A DNA stretch of 12,459 nt, taken from Tardiphaga sp. Its GTDB lineage: Bacteria > Pseudomonadota > Alphaproteobacteria > Rhizobiales > Xanthobacteraceae. Under the pieces are notes generated by a model. The model searched no databases and had not been told where the DNA came from. It worked only from the letters and a program-made list of their open reading frames with translations. Positions 1 through 8,700 of the stretch are shown one piece after another. The stretch lies in assembly GCA_014377915.1 (NCBI GenBank), contig JACMOT010000601.1, forward strand, positions 1-12,459, given 5' to 3'. Made by a program: the position numbers and the translations under genes. Within the stretch, counting starts at the first letter, position 1. Every line of letters begins with the position of its first letter.

Positions 1-113
1 CCAAGGCCGATGTATTCGACTACATCGAATGCTTCTACAATCCGAAGCGTCGTCACTCGACCATCGGATATCTAAGCCCTATGGAGTTCGAGCAAAGGGC
101 CAGATTAGTTTAA
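1..113 (+). CDS. IS3-family transposase (OrfB), C-terminal end only
   Basis: The frame starting at base 3 reads KADVFDYIECFYNPKRRHST, then IGYLSPMEFEQRARLV and a TAA stop at 111-113. The stretch 'YNPKRRHSTIGYLSP..FE' is the typical end of the rve/DDE integrase domain of IS3-family OrfB transposases, just after the catalytic glutamate. That glutamate and the other two catalytic acidic residues lie left of the window. The protein would catalyse cut-and-paste or copy-out transposition of its own element. The gene is cut by the window edge, so it cannot be said whether it is intact. The sequence after the stop fits an IS terminal repeat, which supports the call. Confidence 0.88.
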   Translation, partial: KADVFDYIECFYNPKRRHSTIGYLSPMEFEQRARLV

Positions 114-117
114 GCCG

Positions 118-143
118 GTGTCAACAGAACCGGGTGCAGCTGA
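118..143 (+). repeat. putative terminal inverted repeat (right) of the IS3-family element
   Basis: The 26 bases starting GTGTCAACAGAACCGGG, four bases after the transposase stop, have the form and position of an IS3-family right inverted repeat. The partner repeat is not in the window, so this rests on family resemblance. Confidence 0.55.
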
Positions 144-215
144 GTCCCGCCATTTGCTTGCAGATTTGGCACGGGATAAATTTGGAGATTCCGATGGGAA
201 TGACATCAAGTCTAT

Positions 216-251
216 CGGACGGTTTGTTCGCAAAACCATACGTCCGTTTTT
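216..251 (+). terminator. terminator-like hairpin with T5, between IS end and response regulator
   Basis: CGGAC (216-220) pairs with GTCCG (242-246), and GGTTT (221-225) pairs with AAACC (233-237). This leaves a short loop and a 4-base bulge (ATAC, 238-241) on the 3' side. Five T residues follow at 247-251. Read on the plus strand it has the form of an intrinsic terminator for transcripts leaving the IS. On the minus strand it falls just after the response-regulator stop codon but lacks a U-tract in that direction. The T-run overlaps that stop codon. Confidence 0.45.
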
Positions 252-912
252 AAGCATTCGGTCGTGACATGCGCAGCCTCTGATCCGCAACCACCGCTGA
301 TGTTCGATTACTGACACCATACTTTTGCATAATGTTAGTCATATAGTATTTGACTGTCTTTTCACTGATTTTCAGCTTCTCCGCAACCATTCTGTTGGTA
401 AGTCCAGCTTCAACTTCACGTAGTATCTGAACTTCACGGAAATTCAGTTGGCTGCCAGCCTGTGTTAAAGCTACTTTCTCCCTCTGGGCAGCGATGACGA
501 GTTTGGCCGCGAAATCAGGAGAAACGAACGACTCGTTGTTTAAAACGGTCCTGATTGCCGCTTTGAGGTCCTTGCCGGCGATACCTTTAAGGATGTATCC
601 TTGGGCGCCGGAATTGAGCGCGTTGATCGCGGTATCTGCGTTATCACACACGGTCAATATGATGCAGCGGGTCGAAGGGACTTGAACGCATATTTCCTTG
701 AGAGCCTCGATACCATTGCCCGGAATGCCCAAGTCCAGCAGCATAATATTCGGACGATGCATGTTGGCAATTTGCAACGCTTCAGTCGAGCATCCTCCCT
801 CGGCGACCACTTTAAATCCGGGCTCGCTGCGGAGAACAGCGGCCAGTCCGTGACGCAAGATTGGATGATCATCTATGATGGCAATTGAAATCTGCAAAAT
901 ATCTGATTTCAT
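250..912 (-). CDS. NarL/FixJ-family two-component response regulator
   Basis: A 220-residue protein of normal length for this family: an N-terminal receiver domain (about 7-125) and a C-terminal LuxR-type helix-turn-helix (about 154-210). Visible receiver residues are the acidic pair D14/D15, phospho-acceptor D60 in IMLLDLGIPG, T87 in IILT and K109 in GYILKG. The DNA-binding domain contains LNFREVQILREVEAGLTNRM and the recognition-helix region ISEKTVKYYMTNI. The ATG at 912 is chosen over an upstream in-frame start at 1002 because GGGGGAA (918-924) sits 5 bases before it and the sequence from there begins as a canonical receiver domain. It lies downstream of the sensor kinase on the same strand after a 163-bp gap, so the two are probably partners. 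Phosphorylation by that kinase should activate DNA binding; the target promoters are unknown, with the divergent peroxidase promoter an obvious candidate by position only. Confidence 0.93.
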   Translation of the reverse strand: MKSDILQISIAIIDDHPILRHGLAAVLRSEPGFKVVAEGGCSTEALQIANMHRPNIMLLDLGIPGNGIEALKEICVQVPSTRCIILTVCDNADTAINALNSGAQGYILKGIAGKDLKAAIRTVLNNESFVSPDFAAKLVIAAQREKVALTQAGSQLNFREVQILREVEAGLTNRMVAEKLKISEKTVKYYMTNIMQKYGVSNRTSAVVADQRLRMSRPNA

Positions 913-1075
913 TGAAATTCCCCCGGACTGACGATACAAACGGGTCAAAACGGTTGACTTTAATGGCAAGATCCTGCCGTAATTCTTGCAAGTTATCAAC
1001 AAGTTTGATTCGGCTTGGTGAATTGATCATAAAATCAGAAAACAGCGGTCCGGCGGCGGCCTTTATATGATGCGC
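913..1075 (-). other. 163-bp gap between sensor kinase and response regulator
   Basis: This spacer is long for a tightly coupled kinase-regulator pair. It holds the regulator's ribosome binding site (918-924) and an imperfect 14-bp palindrome centred on GATC at 965-978 (GGCAAGATCCTGCC, 12 of 14 positions symmetric). No convincing -35/-10 pair, terminator or small ORF was seen. It could hold a separate promoter for the regulator or a binding site, but nothing here proves it. Confidence 0.4.
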
Positions 1076-2569
1076 TCATCGGCGATTTAGTTCGATTAGT
1101 GCGTCGGCGCCCTGGTATTTAGGTTCAATATTATTCAGAGGAATTTTGCACTTTACCTCTGTGCCTTCTGATGGCGCGGACTTTAATTCCAACGTGCCAC
1201 CGACGGACTCGACGCGATACTTCATCCCAAGCAACCCCAGGCGATCGTTTCGCGCTGCAGCAACATCTGCAATCTTTGAAAAATCGATTCCCGGCCCGGA
1301 ATCACGAATCGAAAGATGCAATTCGGCATCATCAACGTTGAGAGAAACGTCTTGAGCGTCTCCGCCACCGTGCTTATGAGCGTTGGTTAGCGCCTCCTGA
1401 GTGATGCCCCCAACGCAGTGGATGATGTCTCTCGATAGCCGCTTTGGTACATTAACTGCTTTAAAATCGACCCGAGAGCCTGTGTGGCGCTCATGTCGAC
1501 TAATGATTGACTGTAGGACGCCCACGATGTCTTCGTTGTCTTCGATGTAAGGAAGCAGCAGGCCGCTCGAAATCGAACGAAGATCAGCCAAGGCGTCAGA
1601 TGCCGCGCCGCGAACTTCATCGATGAGATTGCTCGAGTTCTCGTTCGCGTCCCTGGGTGCTTTCAGCGCGGTCCCGATCTCGCTGAGCCGCAACAATACG
1701 AAGCTCAAAAGTTGGGCTGGGCCGTCATGCAGTTGTGAGCCAATTCGCTTCTGGATTGTGCGATCGATTCGGTTGCTCTCTCGCATGGCCTTCTGCATCT
1801 TTTCCTTAAGAAGATCATTGATGTGGTGAAGTCTGGATTGCTCTCGCAGCCTTAATTTCAACGCCCGTTTTTGCTGATCGATTATGGCGCTGCCACGATG
1901 GACGATCGCGAAGAGAGTAAGCAGCATGCCGATTGCCGCCGCGCCGATCACGAGCCAGTCTTGGACGGCGGCGAAGATCTCCTTGTGCAGGCGTTCGGCG
2001 TTCTCATAGAATTCGCCTACGGCAATGATCTGATCTGTCCCGGACTTATGTAGGGGCGCATAGATTTCATAGAGCGAAAGCCCAAGCTTGCGCTCAAATT
2101 CATTTTCCTCGTCGTCATTGTCTGCGAAGTTTCCCCTGATCTCGCCTCTAAAGCCGGGACGTATCTTTGTGGGGTCAAATTTCTTTCCGATGAGGTCCTT
2201 CTGAGAACTGAAGGCGATTGTGCCGTCAGGTAGCCATACCTTGATTGACAGAACGTGACGTCGCAAAGCAAGGCTGGCACTGATTTCTTCAAGTTTGGCA
2301 AGGCTTTCGGGCGGGAGCGATGTGCCAAACTGCAGCGATTGAATATGAGGCTCGAGGAAGCCCTCGAGGTACAGCGCCGCAGAATCTGAACTGCTGCGCA
2401 ATACCCCATCGACTATTCGCGCACTAATCCACGTACCGACGGCGATCATCATGAAGCCAAGGACCACCGTCGCCGCAATGGTAAATTGCTGAAACAGCGT
2501 GAGCCGGGCTGCCCGACGCCGAATCGGCGCGGCCCAACGCGATCCAAATATGGACTTAAGTCCAATCAA
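1076..2569 (-). CDS. membrane-bound sensor histidine kinase, HisKA_3 / NarX-DegS type
   Basis: A 497-residue inner-membrane kinase. The first transmembrane helix is at about 27-48 and the second at about 205-227. Between them is an extracytoplasmic sensor of about 155 residues whose pieces VWLPDGTIAFSSQKDLIGK and LYEIYAPLHKS resemble a Cache/PAS-like fold. The cytoplasmic part has a HisKA_3 dimerisation domain with the phospho-accepting H281 in SQLHDGPAQLLS. The HATPase_c domain shows the N-box EALTNAHKHGG (N396), G1-box DSGPGIDF and G2 region RLGLLGMKYR. A predicted coiled linker (about 230-275) follows the second helix. The start is a TTG at 2567-2569: no ATG or GTG exists between it and the in-frame stop upstream, AAAAGG (2578-2583) lies 8 bases ahead, and later starts would cut the first membrane helix. 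It probably phosphorylates D60 of the downstream regulator. The ligand is unknown. Confidence 0.92.
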   Translation of the reverse strand: MIGLKSIFGSRWAAPIRRRAARLTLFQQFTIAATVVLGFMMIAVGTWISARIVDGVLRSSSDSAALYLEGFLEPHIQSLQFGTSLPPESLAKLEEISASLALRRHVLSIKVWLPDGTIAFSSQKDLIGKKFDPTKIRPGFRGEIRGNFADNDDEENEFERKLGLSLYEIYAPLHKSGTDQIIAVGEFYENAERLHKEIFAAVQDWLVIGAAAIGMLLTLFAIVHRGSAIIDQQKRALKLRLREQSRLHHINDLLKEKMQKAMRESNRIDRTIQKRIGSQLHDGPAQLLSFVLLRLSEIGTALKAPRDANENSSNLIDEVRGAASDALADLRSISSGLLLPYIEDNEDIVGVLQSIISRHERHTGSRVDFKAVNVPKRLSRDIIHCVGGITQEALTNAHKHGGGDAQDVSLNVDDAELHLSIRDSGPGIDFSKIADVAAARNDRLGLLGMKYRVESVGGTLELKSAPSEGTEVKCKIPLNNIEPKYQGADALIELNRR

Positions 2570-2728
2570 GATCTTGGCCTTTTGGCAGGGTGAATACGAC
2601 CTTCATCCATTCTTTTTCGCTCGACTTCAGGCCCTTCCCAAATCATCGGCGCATGCCATGCTTAAAAAATCGTTACGGGCCCGGTGCAAAACGTACCGAC
2701 TTTAGCAGCATTGGTGGGAGTAGAATCA
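2570..2728. promoter_or_regulatory. divergent intergenic region between sensor kinase and peroxidase locus
   Basis: These 159 bases separate the TTG start of the minus-strand kinase from the ATG of the plus-strand peroxidase, so they must carry the peroxidase promoter and probably the kinase promoter. An 8-bp palindrome CGGGCCCG occurs at 2676-2683, and an A-rich patch (TTAAAAAAT) at about 2662-2670. I could not assign a reliable sigma-70 or sigma-54 hexamer pair or a recognisable NarL-type operator. Composition also shifts from about 50% to well over 60% GC across this stretch. Confidence 0.5.
2716..2720 (+). promoter_or_regulatory. ribosome binding site that sets the peroxidase start
   Basis: GGGAG (part of GGTGGGAG) ends 8 bases before the ATG at 2729. 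The alternative GTG start at 2684, 15 codons upstream, has no comparable site, so 2729 is preferred. Confidence 0.75.
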
Positions 2729-5700
2729 ATGGCCAATTATCTCAAGCCGTTCGTAATCGACCAGAGCGATATCGACTTCATCCTCAGCCAGGTGAATTTC
2801 CGACCGCTTTTCGATGTGAACGGAAACGCCATCATCCTGTGGGACGGCACCGGTAGCGTCTACGACGCCAAAGGAACGCTGATCGGGCAAGGCGGCGCCA
2901 CGGCGAGCGACCCGCTCGCTCTGTCTGCAGTCGCGACCTACGGTCAGTCCTACATCTCGGAATTCGACCTCGCCGGCCTGCGCGATCCGAGCGGCCTCAA
3001 CAACAACCTGTCGCTGATCAACGCCACGTATGGTGCGACGGATCAGATCTTCACCCGCTCGGCCGCCGCCGATTATGCCAATTATTCTCCGGTCATGCAG
3101 GCCGTGGCGGACCGGGCCTATGCTGCCGCCAAACAATACTACTCCTCGTACAGCATCGCGGACGGCACCTTCAAAGCCAATCTCAGCGACTATACCATCA
3201 AGGTCGATACCACCCCCGGTCAGCCGGGAGACCATACCGCCGCCAATGGCGCGCCGATCGATATCCAGAACGTCGTCGACTACACGCCGCGCATGATCAG
3301 CCTGACGACCACCACGGCCGGCGTCACCTTCGACACCTGGGCCAACCATTCGGGCGATCCGCTCGCCGGCTCCCATCAGCCCAACGAAATCTACTACGAC
3401 GCCAGCGGCGTCGCCAAGGTCCTCGACTGGGGTCAGCTCAAGACAGTGGCCAACGGCGGCCTCGGCCAGGTCGACACCCAGGCGCGGCTCGCCGCCTCGG
3501 CCGGCCAGGACGATCATTTCATCGGCGGCCTCAATCCCGGCGTTTCGCCGTCGAACGGCTTCTTCGTGCTGTTCGGGCAGTTTTTCGATCACGGCCTCGA
3601 CTTCATCGGCAAGGCGTCCGGTCAGACCGTCAAGATCGCGCTGGCGAGCGACGACCCGCTCTACGGCATGCTGGGCCAGGATGGCCAGCCGGTGCACGAA
3701 ATCACCATCAACCGCGCCACCGTCGCCAAGTTGGATGCCAACGGCGCTGAATACGTTAACCACACCTCGCCGTTCATCGACCAGAGCCAGACCTACGGCT
3801 CGCACGAGCAGCTGACCAATCTGCTGCGCGAGTGGGTCCCGGATACGACAACGGCCTCTACCACGGACTTCCACGCCGGCATGAACCTGTTCGACGGGCA
3901 CACGCTGGACACTCCGTGGATGAAAGCGGACGGCGTCACCCTGACGACGCAGACGCTGCCGACGCTGGACGAATTGCGCGCGCATATCGAGGCCACCGGC
4001 CGCGACGCGCTGACCTGGGAGGACGTCAACGACCTGCGGAACCGCGACGCCAGCGGCCATGTCGTCGCCGGCACCAGCGGCTCGGCGCTGCTGCTCGACA
4101 TGAACCCGCGCTTCGACGCGGGGCACATGGCGGGCTTCTACGACAAGAACGGCAGCGGCACCCAGGACGCCGGCGAGGCGAGCTACGGCACCGCGGCCCA
4201 GACAGCGAAGGTCACCGCGGCAATCGCCACCATCGACGCTAGCGTCAAGTCGACGTTCGGAGCGGCGTCGAGCTTCGGCATCGACCCGGTCACCCACAAG
4301 CTGACCCTGTTCATGGAGAACTTGCCCGCCGGTTCGCCGGCCGGGACGCCGCACATGCTGAGCGGCGCCAGCGCACTCTACCCGTTTGTCAATTTTGCGG
4401 ACTTCAGCATCACCACCCCGGCCGGTGCGCTGCACGACGCGGTGGGCGAGATCCTGATGGCGTCGGTCGGCGACCACTACGTCGCTGGCGACGGGCGCGT
4501 GAACGAGAATTTTGGTCTCACCTCGATCCACCATGTGTTCCACGAGGAGCACAACTACCAGGTCGACAACATCATCGACGCCCTGCATCGGCAGGACATC
4601 GTGTCCGGAGACGCTACCCACGCCTCGCTGCATGGCTTCCAGGTCGACACCGGGCACGGCATGAACGCGGCCGGCGACTATCTCAACGGCGACGGCAGCA
4701 TCGCCTGGGACCAGGACAAGATGTTCAACGCGGCCAAGCTGGTCGTGGAAATGGAATACCAGCATGCCGCGGTCGACCAGTACGCCCGCAACGTCACGCC
4801 GAACATCCAGGAGTTCGGCGCCTATTCGACCAACGTCAATTCGGCGATCTCGCTCGAATACTCGCAGGTTGCCTTCCGCTTCGGCCATTCCACGCTGCGC
4901 GAGACCATCGACACCATCGATCCGACCGGCGGTCTGACCGGCAAGATCATGGGCTACGCGCTCAAGGAGGCCTTCCTGGCGCCGGAGAAATTCGCCGACG
5001 TCGGTGCTTCGGGGATCATCCTGGGCATGACGCACCAGCAGATGAACGAGGTCGACGAATTCGTAACTCCGGCGCTCAACCAGGGCCTGCTCGGCCAGCC
5101 GCTCGATCTGGCGGCCATCAACATCGCGCGCGGCCGCGACCTCGGCATTCCGACCCTCAACGAGTTCCGCCACGCCGTCGGGTTGAACCAGTACACCAGC
5201 TGGAACGACTTCGGCCAGAACATGCAGCACCCGAGTTCGCTGGCGAACTTCATCGCAGCCTACGCCTTCGACGGAAATCTGACGAAGGCTCAGCATCTCG
5301 TCGGCATCGTTGACGGCACGGTCGCAGCGGGTACCGACGGCATTTCCCTGGATCAGGCCTACGGCTTCCTCAACGGCGACGAGGCTGTCGGGGGCGCAGG
5401 CACCCTCGCCTTCAACAGCATCGACACCTGGCTCGGCGGTCTCGCCGAAGTCCATCAGCCGGGTGGCCTGCTGGGAGAGACCTTCGACAAGGTCTTCGTC
5501 GACCAGATCGAGAAACTGATGGACGGCGACCGGTTCTACTACCTGTACCGGCTGTTCGGCACCCAGTTCGGCAACGAGGTCGGCAACGGCCAGCTCAAGG
5601 ATATCGTCGAACGCAACACCGGTCTGACGCATCTCAACGGCAACATCTTCGGTTATGCCGACCAGAACATCGACCTTAGCGCCCACAAGGAGGTTTTGGT

Positions 5701-8700
5701 TGGTAGCCAGACCGAGTTCCTGACGACCGCCAACGAGCATAAATACGGTGGGGTGACCGCCGACATCGGCACCGGACCGACGGCGACCCACGTCTCGGTG
5801 GACGACGGCACGATCGGGATCTATTCCAACGGCGGCCACGGCAATCTCAACGATGGCCACGTCGTCACCATCGGCGGCGTGCACTACATCCAGGACACCC
5901 GACTGGCCGACTCCGATCCGACCAGCGCCTACAATCAAAACGGAGGCGTCAATCTCGACGGCACCCCGAACTCGGGCGCCGAATCCAACGAAATCATCGT
6001 CGGCTCGAAGGGCGCCGATCTGATCTACGGCCAGGGCGGCGACGACACCGTCTACGGCGACGCCGGCAACGACACCATCTACGGCGGCTACGGCATCGAC
6101 CGTCTCTACGGCGGCGACGGCTCCGACACCATCTACGGCGGCGACAACCCCGACCTGATCGACGGCGGCGCCGGCGACGACTTCCTGTATGGCGAATCCA
6201 GCGGATCGGACATCAACGGCAACGACCAGGTCATCGGCGGCGCCGGCAACGATTACATCTCGGGTGGCATCGGCATCGACAAGCTGTTCGGCGGCACCGG
6301 CGACGACAGGATCTTCGGGGATCAGGATACCGACCCGTTCACCCATGGCGACGACGGCAACGACTTCATCGACGGCGGTTCGGGCACCGACGTGCTCTAC
6401 GGCGACAACGGCGACGACATGATCCTCGACGGCGCCGACGTTGACATCTCGTTCGGCGGCGCCGGCGACGACATCATGAAGGTCGGTGACATCGCCCAGG
6501 CGCTCGGCACCGGACCCGACGAAGTCCTGGGCGGCGACGGGGTCACAGACGACGGCAACACGCCCGGCACCACCGGCTTCGACATCATGGACTTCAGCCT
6601 GCAGCATCTCCGCCCGGTCGGGGTCTCCTACGACCTCGACCAGCAGGCCAACCCCCTGACCGCGGTTAACAGCCAGCAGTCGGTTCCGGCGGCGTTCCAG
6701 ATCGAAGGCTTGGTCGGCAGCGTCTCCAACGACACCTTGGGCGGCGACGCCGGCAACAACTGGATCGTCGGCGGCTCCGGCAGCGATATCCTGACCGGCG
6801 ACATCGGCGACGACGTCATCGTCGGTGGCTCGATCCGGCTCGACACCCTGATCGGCCGCTACGAATCCGCGCCCGGCTTGGCGTCCACCTACGACCACAA
6901 CAACAATAATTCCGGATCGACCGAAGCGGATCGCCTTCAGGACGCCCGTTACAACGGCGCTTCCCACCGCGTCGGATACCAGGACACGCTCGGCGCGGGC
7001 CTGCTCGGCAACAGCGCGCTGGGGACGCAGGGCTTCGAAAAGCATTTCACCGAAATGCTGCGTTCCGACCAGTTCAAGAACGTCGTCCTGGGCGACGACG
7101 GCACCGCTGCCGCGCCCGGGGCCTCTTCCGACACCGCAGCCTATACCGGCAACGTAGCGGACTACGAGGTCACCCTGATCCAGTTCGACAGCGCCAACCA
7201 AGGCCATGTCCTAGCCTACAAGATCGTGGACCACGGCCACACGCCGACCGGACCGACCGACCCGCTTCCGGCGCGTGCACCGACCGACGGCACTGACATT
7301 CTGGTCGGCATCCAGAAGCTTCAATTTGCTGACGGTACCGTCGACATCACCCAGCTGGTCGAGATCCCGGCCACCGGCGCTCCCGTCATCTCCGATCTGA
7401 CGCCGACCGAAGGCCAGCCGCTGACGCTGAACATCAGCTCGATCCAGGACGCCAACGGCTTCAACCCGGCGGCCTTGCACTACCAGTGGCAGTCCTCGGC
7501 CAACGGCACCGCGTGGACCAATATTGCAGGCGCGACCGCGGCAACCTTCACACCGCAGGACAACTTCAATGCCTTGGGTTTCAGCGGCTTAGATGCCCAG
7601 GCCGGCCTGCAGCTTCGGGTCGTTGCGACGTTCACGGATGCGGGAGGACACGCGGAGATCGTGACCTCGGCGCCGACCGGTCCGGTAGGTGCCCATGCGG
7701 TGAACTGGGCGAGCCAAAACTTCTTCGGGGGCAACTTGCTCGGCGCCTTCCCCGGGACGGCGGGCGACGACATCGCTTCGGGGGCCAACCCGTTTTTTCT
7801 GGTCACGAACGGCAACGATACGCTCAACGGCTTGGCCGGCAACGATAGCCTGAGCGGCTTTGGCGGCAACGACATCCTCAACGGTGGCGCCGGAAACGAC
7901 GCGCTAGACGGAGGCACCGGCAACGACACCGCCGTCTACGCAGGGGCTGTCGCTAACTTCACCCTCGCGGCCACCACGGCGGCTATCACCGTCACCGACA
8001 ACACCGGGGCGGAGGGCACCGATACCGTCACTGGCACCGAACAACTCCGCTTCAACGGCGTGAACTACGGTGTCGTTACGGGTACCAATGCCAACAACGC
8101 CAACCTCAACGGCGCGGCGGGCGCAAATGGATCGCAGGCCATCTTCGGTCTCGACGGCAACGACACCATCAACGGCGGCGCCGGCGACGACTATATCAAT
8201 GGTGGCTCCGGCGCAGACACCGTGACCCAGACCGGATCGACCGGCGGCCACGATTTCGTGGATGGCGGCACGACGGCGCTCGACATCAACGGCCGCGACA
8301 CCACGCCGGATACCTACGTGTTGAACGGAGTAGCCGGTGCCGAGACCTTCAGGATCTATTCCAATACCGACGACTGGGACGGCGCTGGGCCGGGGACCGG
8401 CAGCAGCGCGGCACATGCAGGCTTCACCGGCCTGAACGCGAATACGGAGATCGTTGTCGCTCGCAACGGCGTGCTGATCGCCGAACTCGACAACATCGAG
8501 GAGATCGTCGTCAATGCGGCCACGATTACGTCGCCGGGCGGCGTCCTCCCGGGCGGCACCGGCACCATCGGCGGCGACACCGTTCAGGTGATCGGCAACT
8601 TCACCGGAACCAGCTTGAACTACAGCACGATCACGGTGAACGGCGGATCGGGCGCCGACACGGTCGACATCTCCGGACTGACCTCCGACCATCGCATCGT

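Larger units (their letters stand above)
1..143 (+). mobile_element. right end of an IS3-family insertion sequence
   Basis: The transposase stop at 111-113 is followed within a few bases by GTGTCAACAGAACCGGGTGC, continuing to about 143. This resembles the terminal inverted repeats of IS3-family elements, which commonly carry a GTGTC...ACCGGG core and end with a CA or GA at the outer edge. The left end lies outside the window, so neither the matching repeat nor the 3-4 bp target duplication can be checked. The exact outer boundary (about 140-145) is an estimate. Confidence 0.7.

Noticed and set aside
29..253. 74-codon plus-strand open frame over the IS end
   Set aside because: It is out of frame with the transposase C-terminus that fits the IS3 family and crosses the IS boundary and the terminator-like hairpin.
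913..1002. N-terminal extension of the response regulator from an upstream start at 1002
   Set aside because: The extension has no receiver-domain features, and a strong GGGGGAA site sits 5 bases before the ATG at 912, where the normal domain begins.
2684..2728. GTG start of the peroxidase 15 codons upstream
   Set aside because: No ribosome binding site precedes it, while GGGAG lies 8 bases before the ATG at 2729.
2570..2728. Sigma-54 or sigma-70 promoter in the divergent region (TTGGCA at 2582-2587 and the A-rich patch at about 2662-2670)
   Set aside because: No partner element at proper spacing was found, so neither can be reported as a promoter.
6000..6500. Regularly spaced DNA repeats that might suggest a CRISPR or satellite array
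   Set aside because: The 27-bp periodicity comes from nonapeptide RTX codons in an open coding frame. There are no constant repeats with unique spacers.
2726..7207. 1,493-codon open frame on the minus strand, antisense to the peroxidase
   Set aside because: Its translation is Val/Ala/Asp/Gly-rich without any domain, while the plus strand carries an unmistakable peroxidase and RTX protein. High GC and GAC/GGC-rich repeat codons remove stops from the opposite strand.
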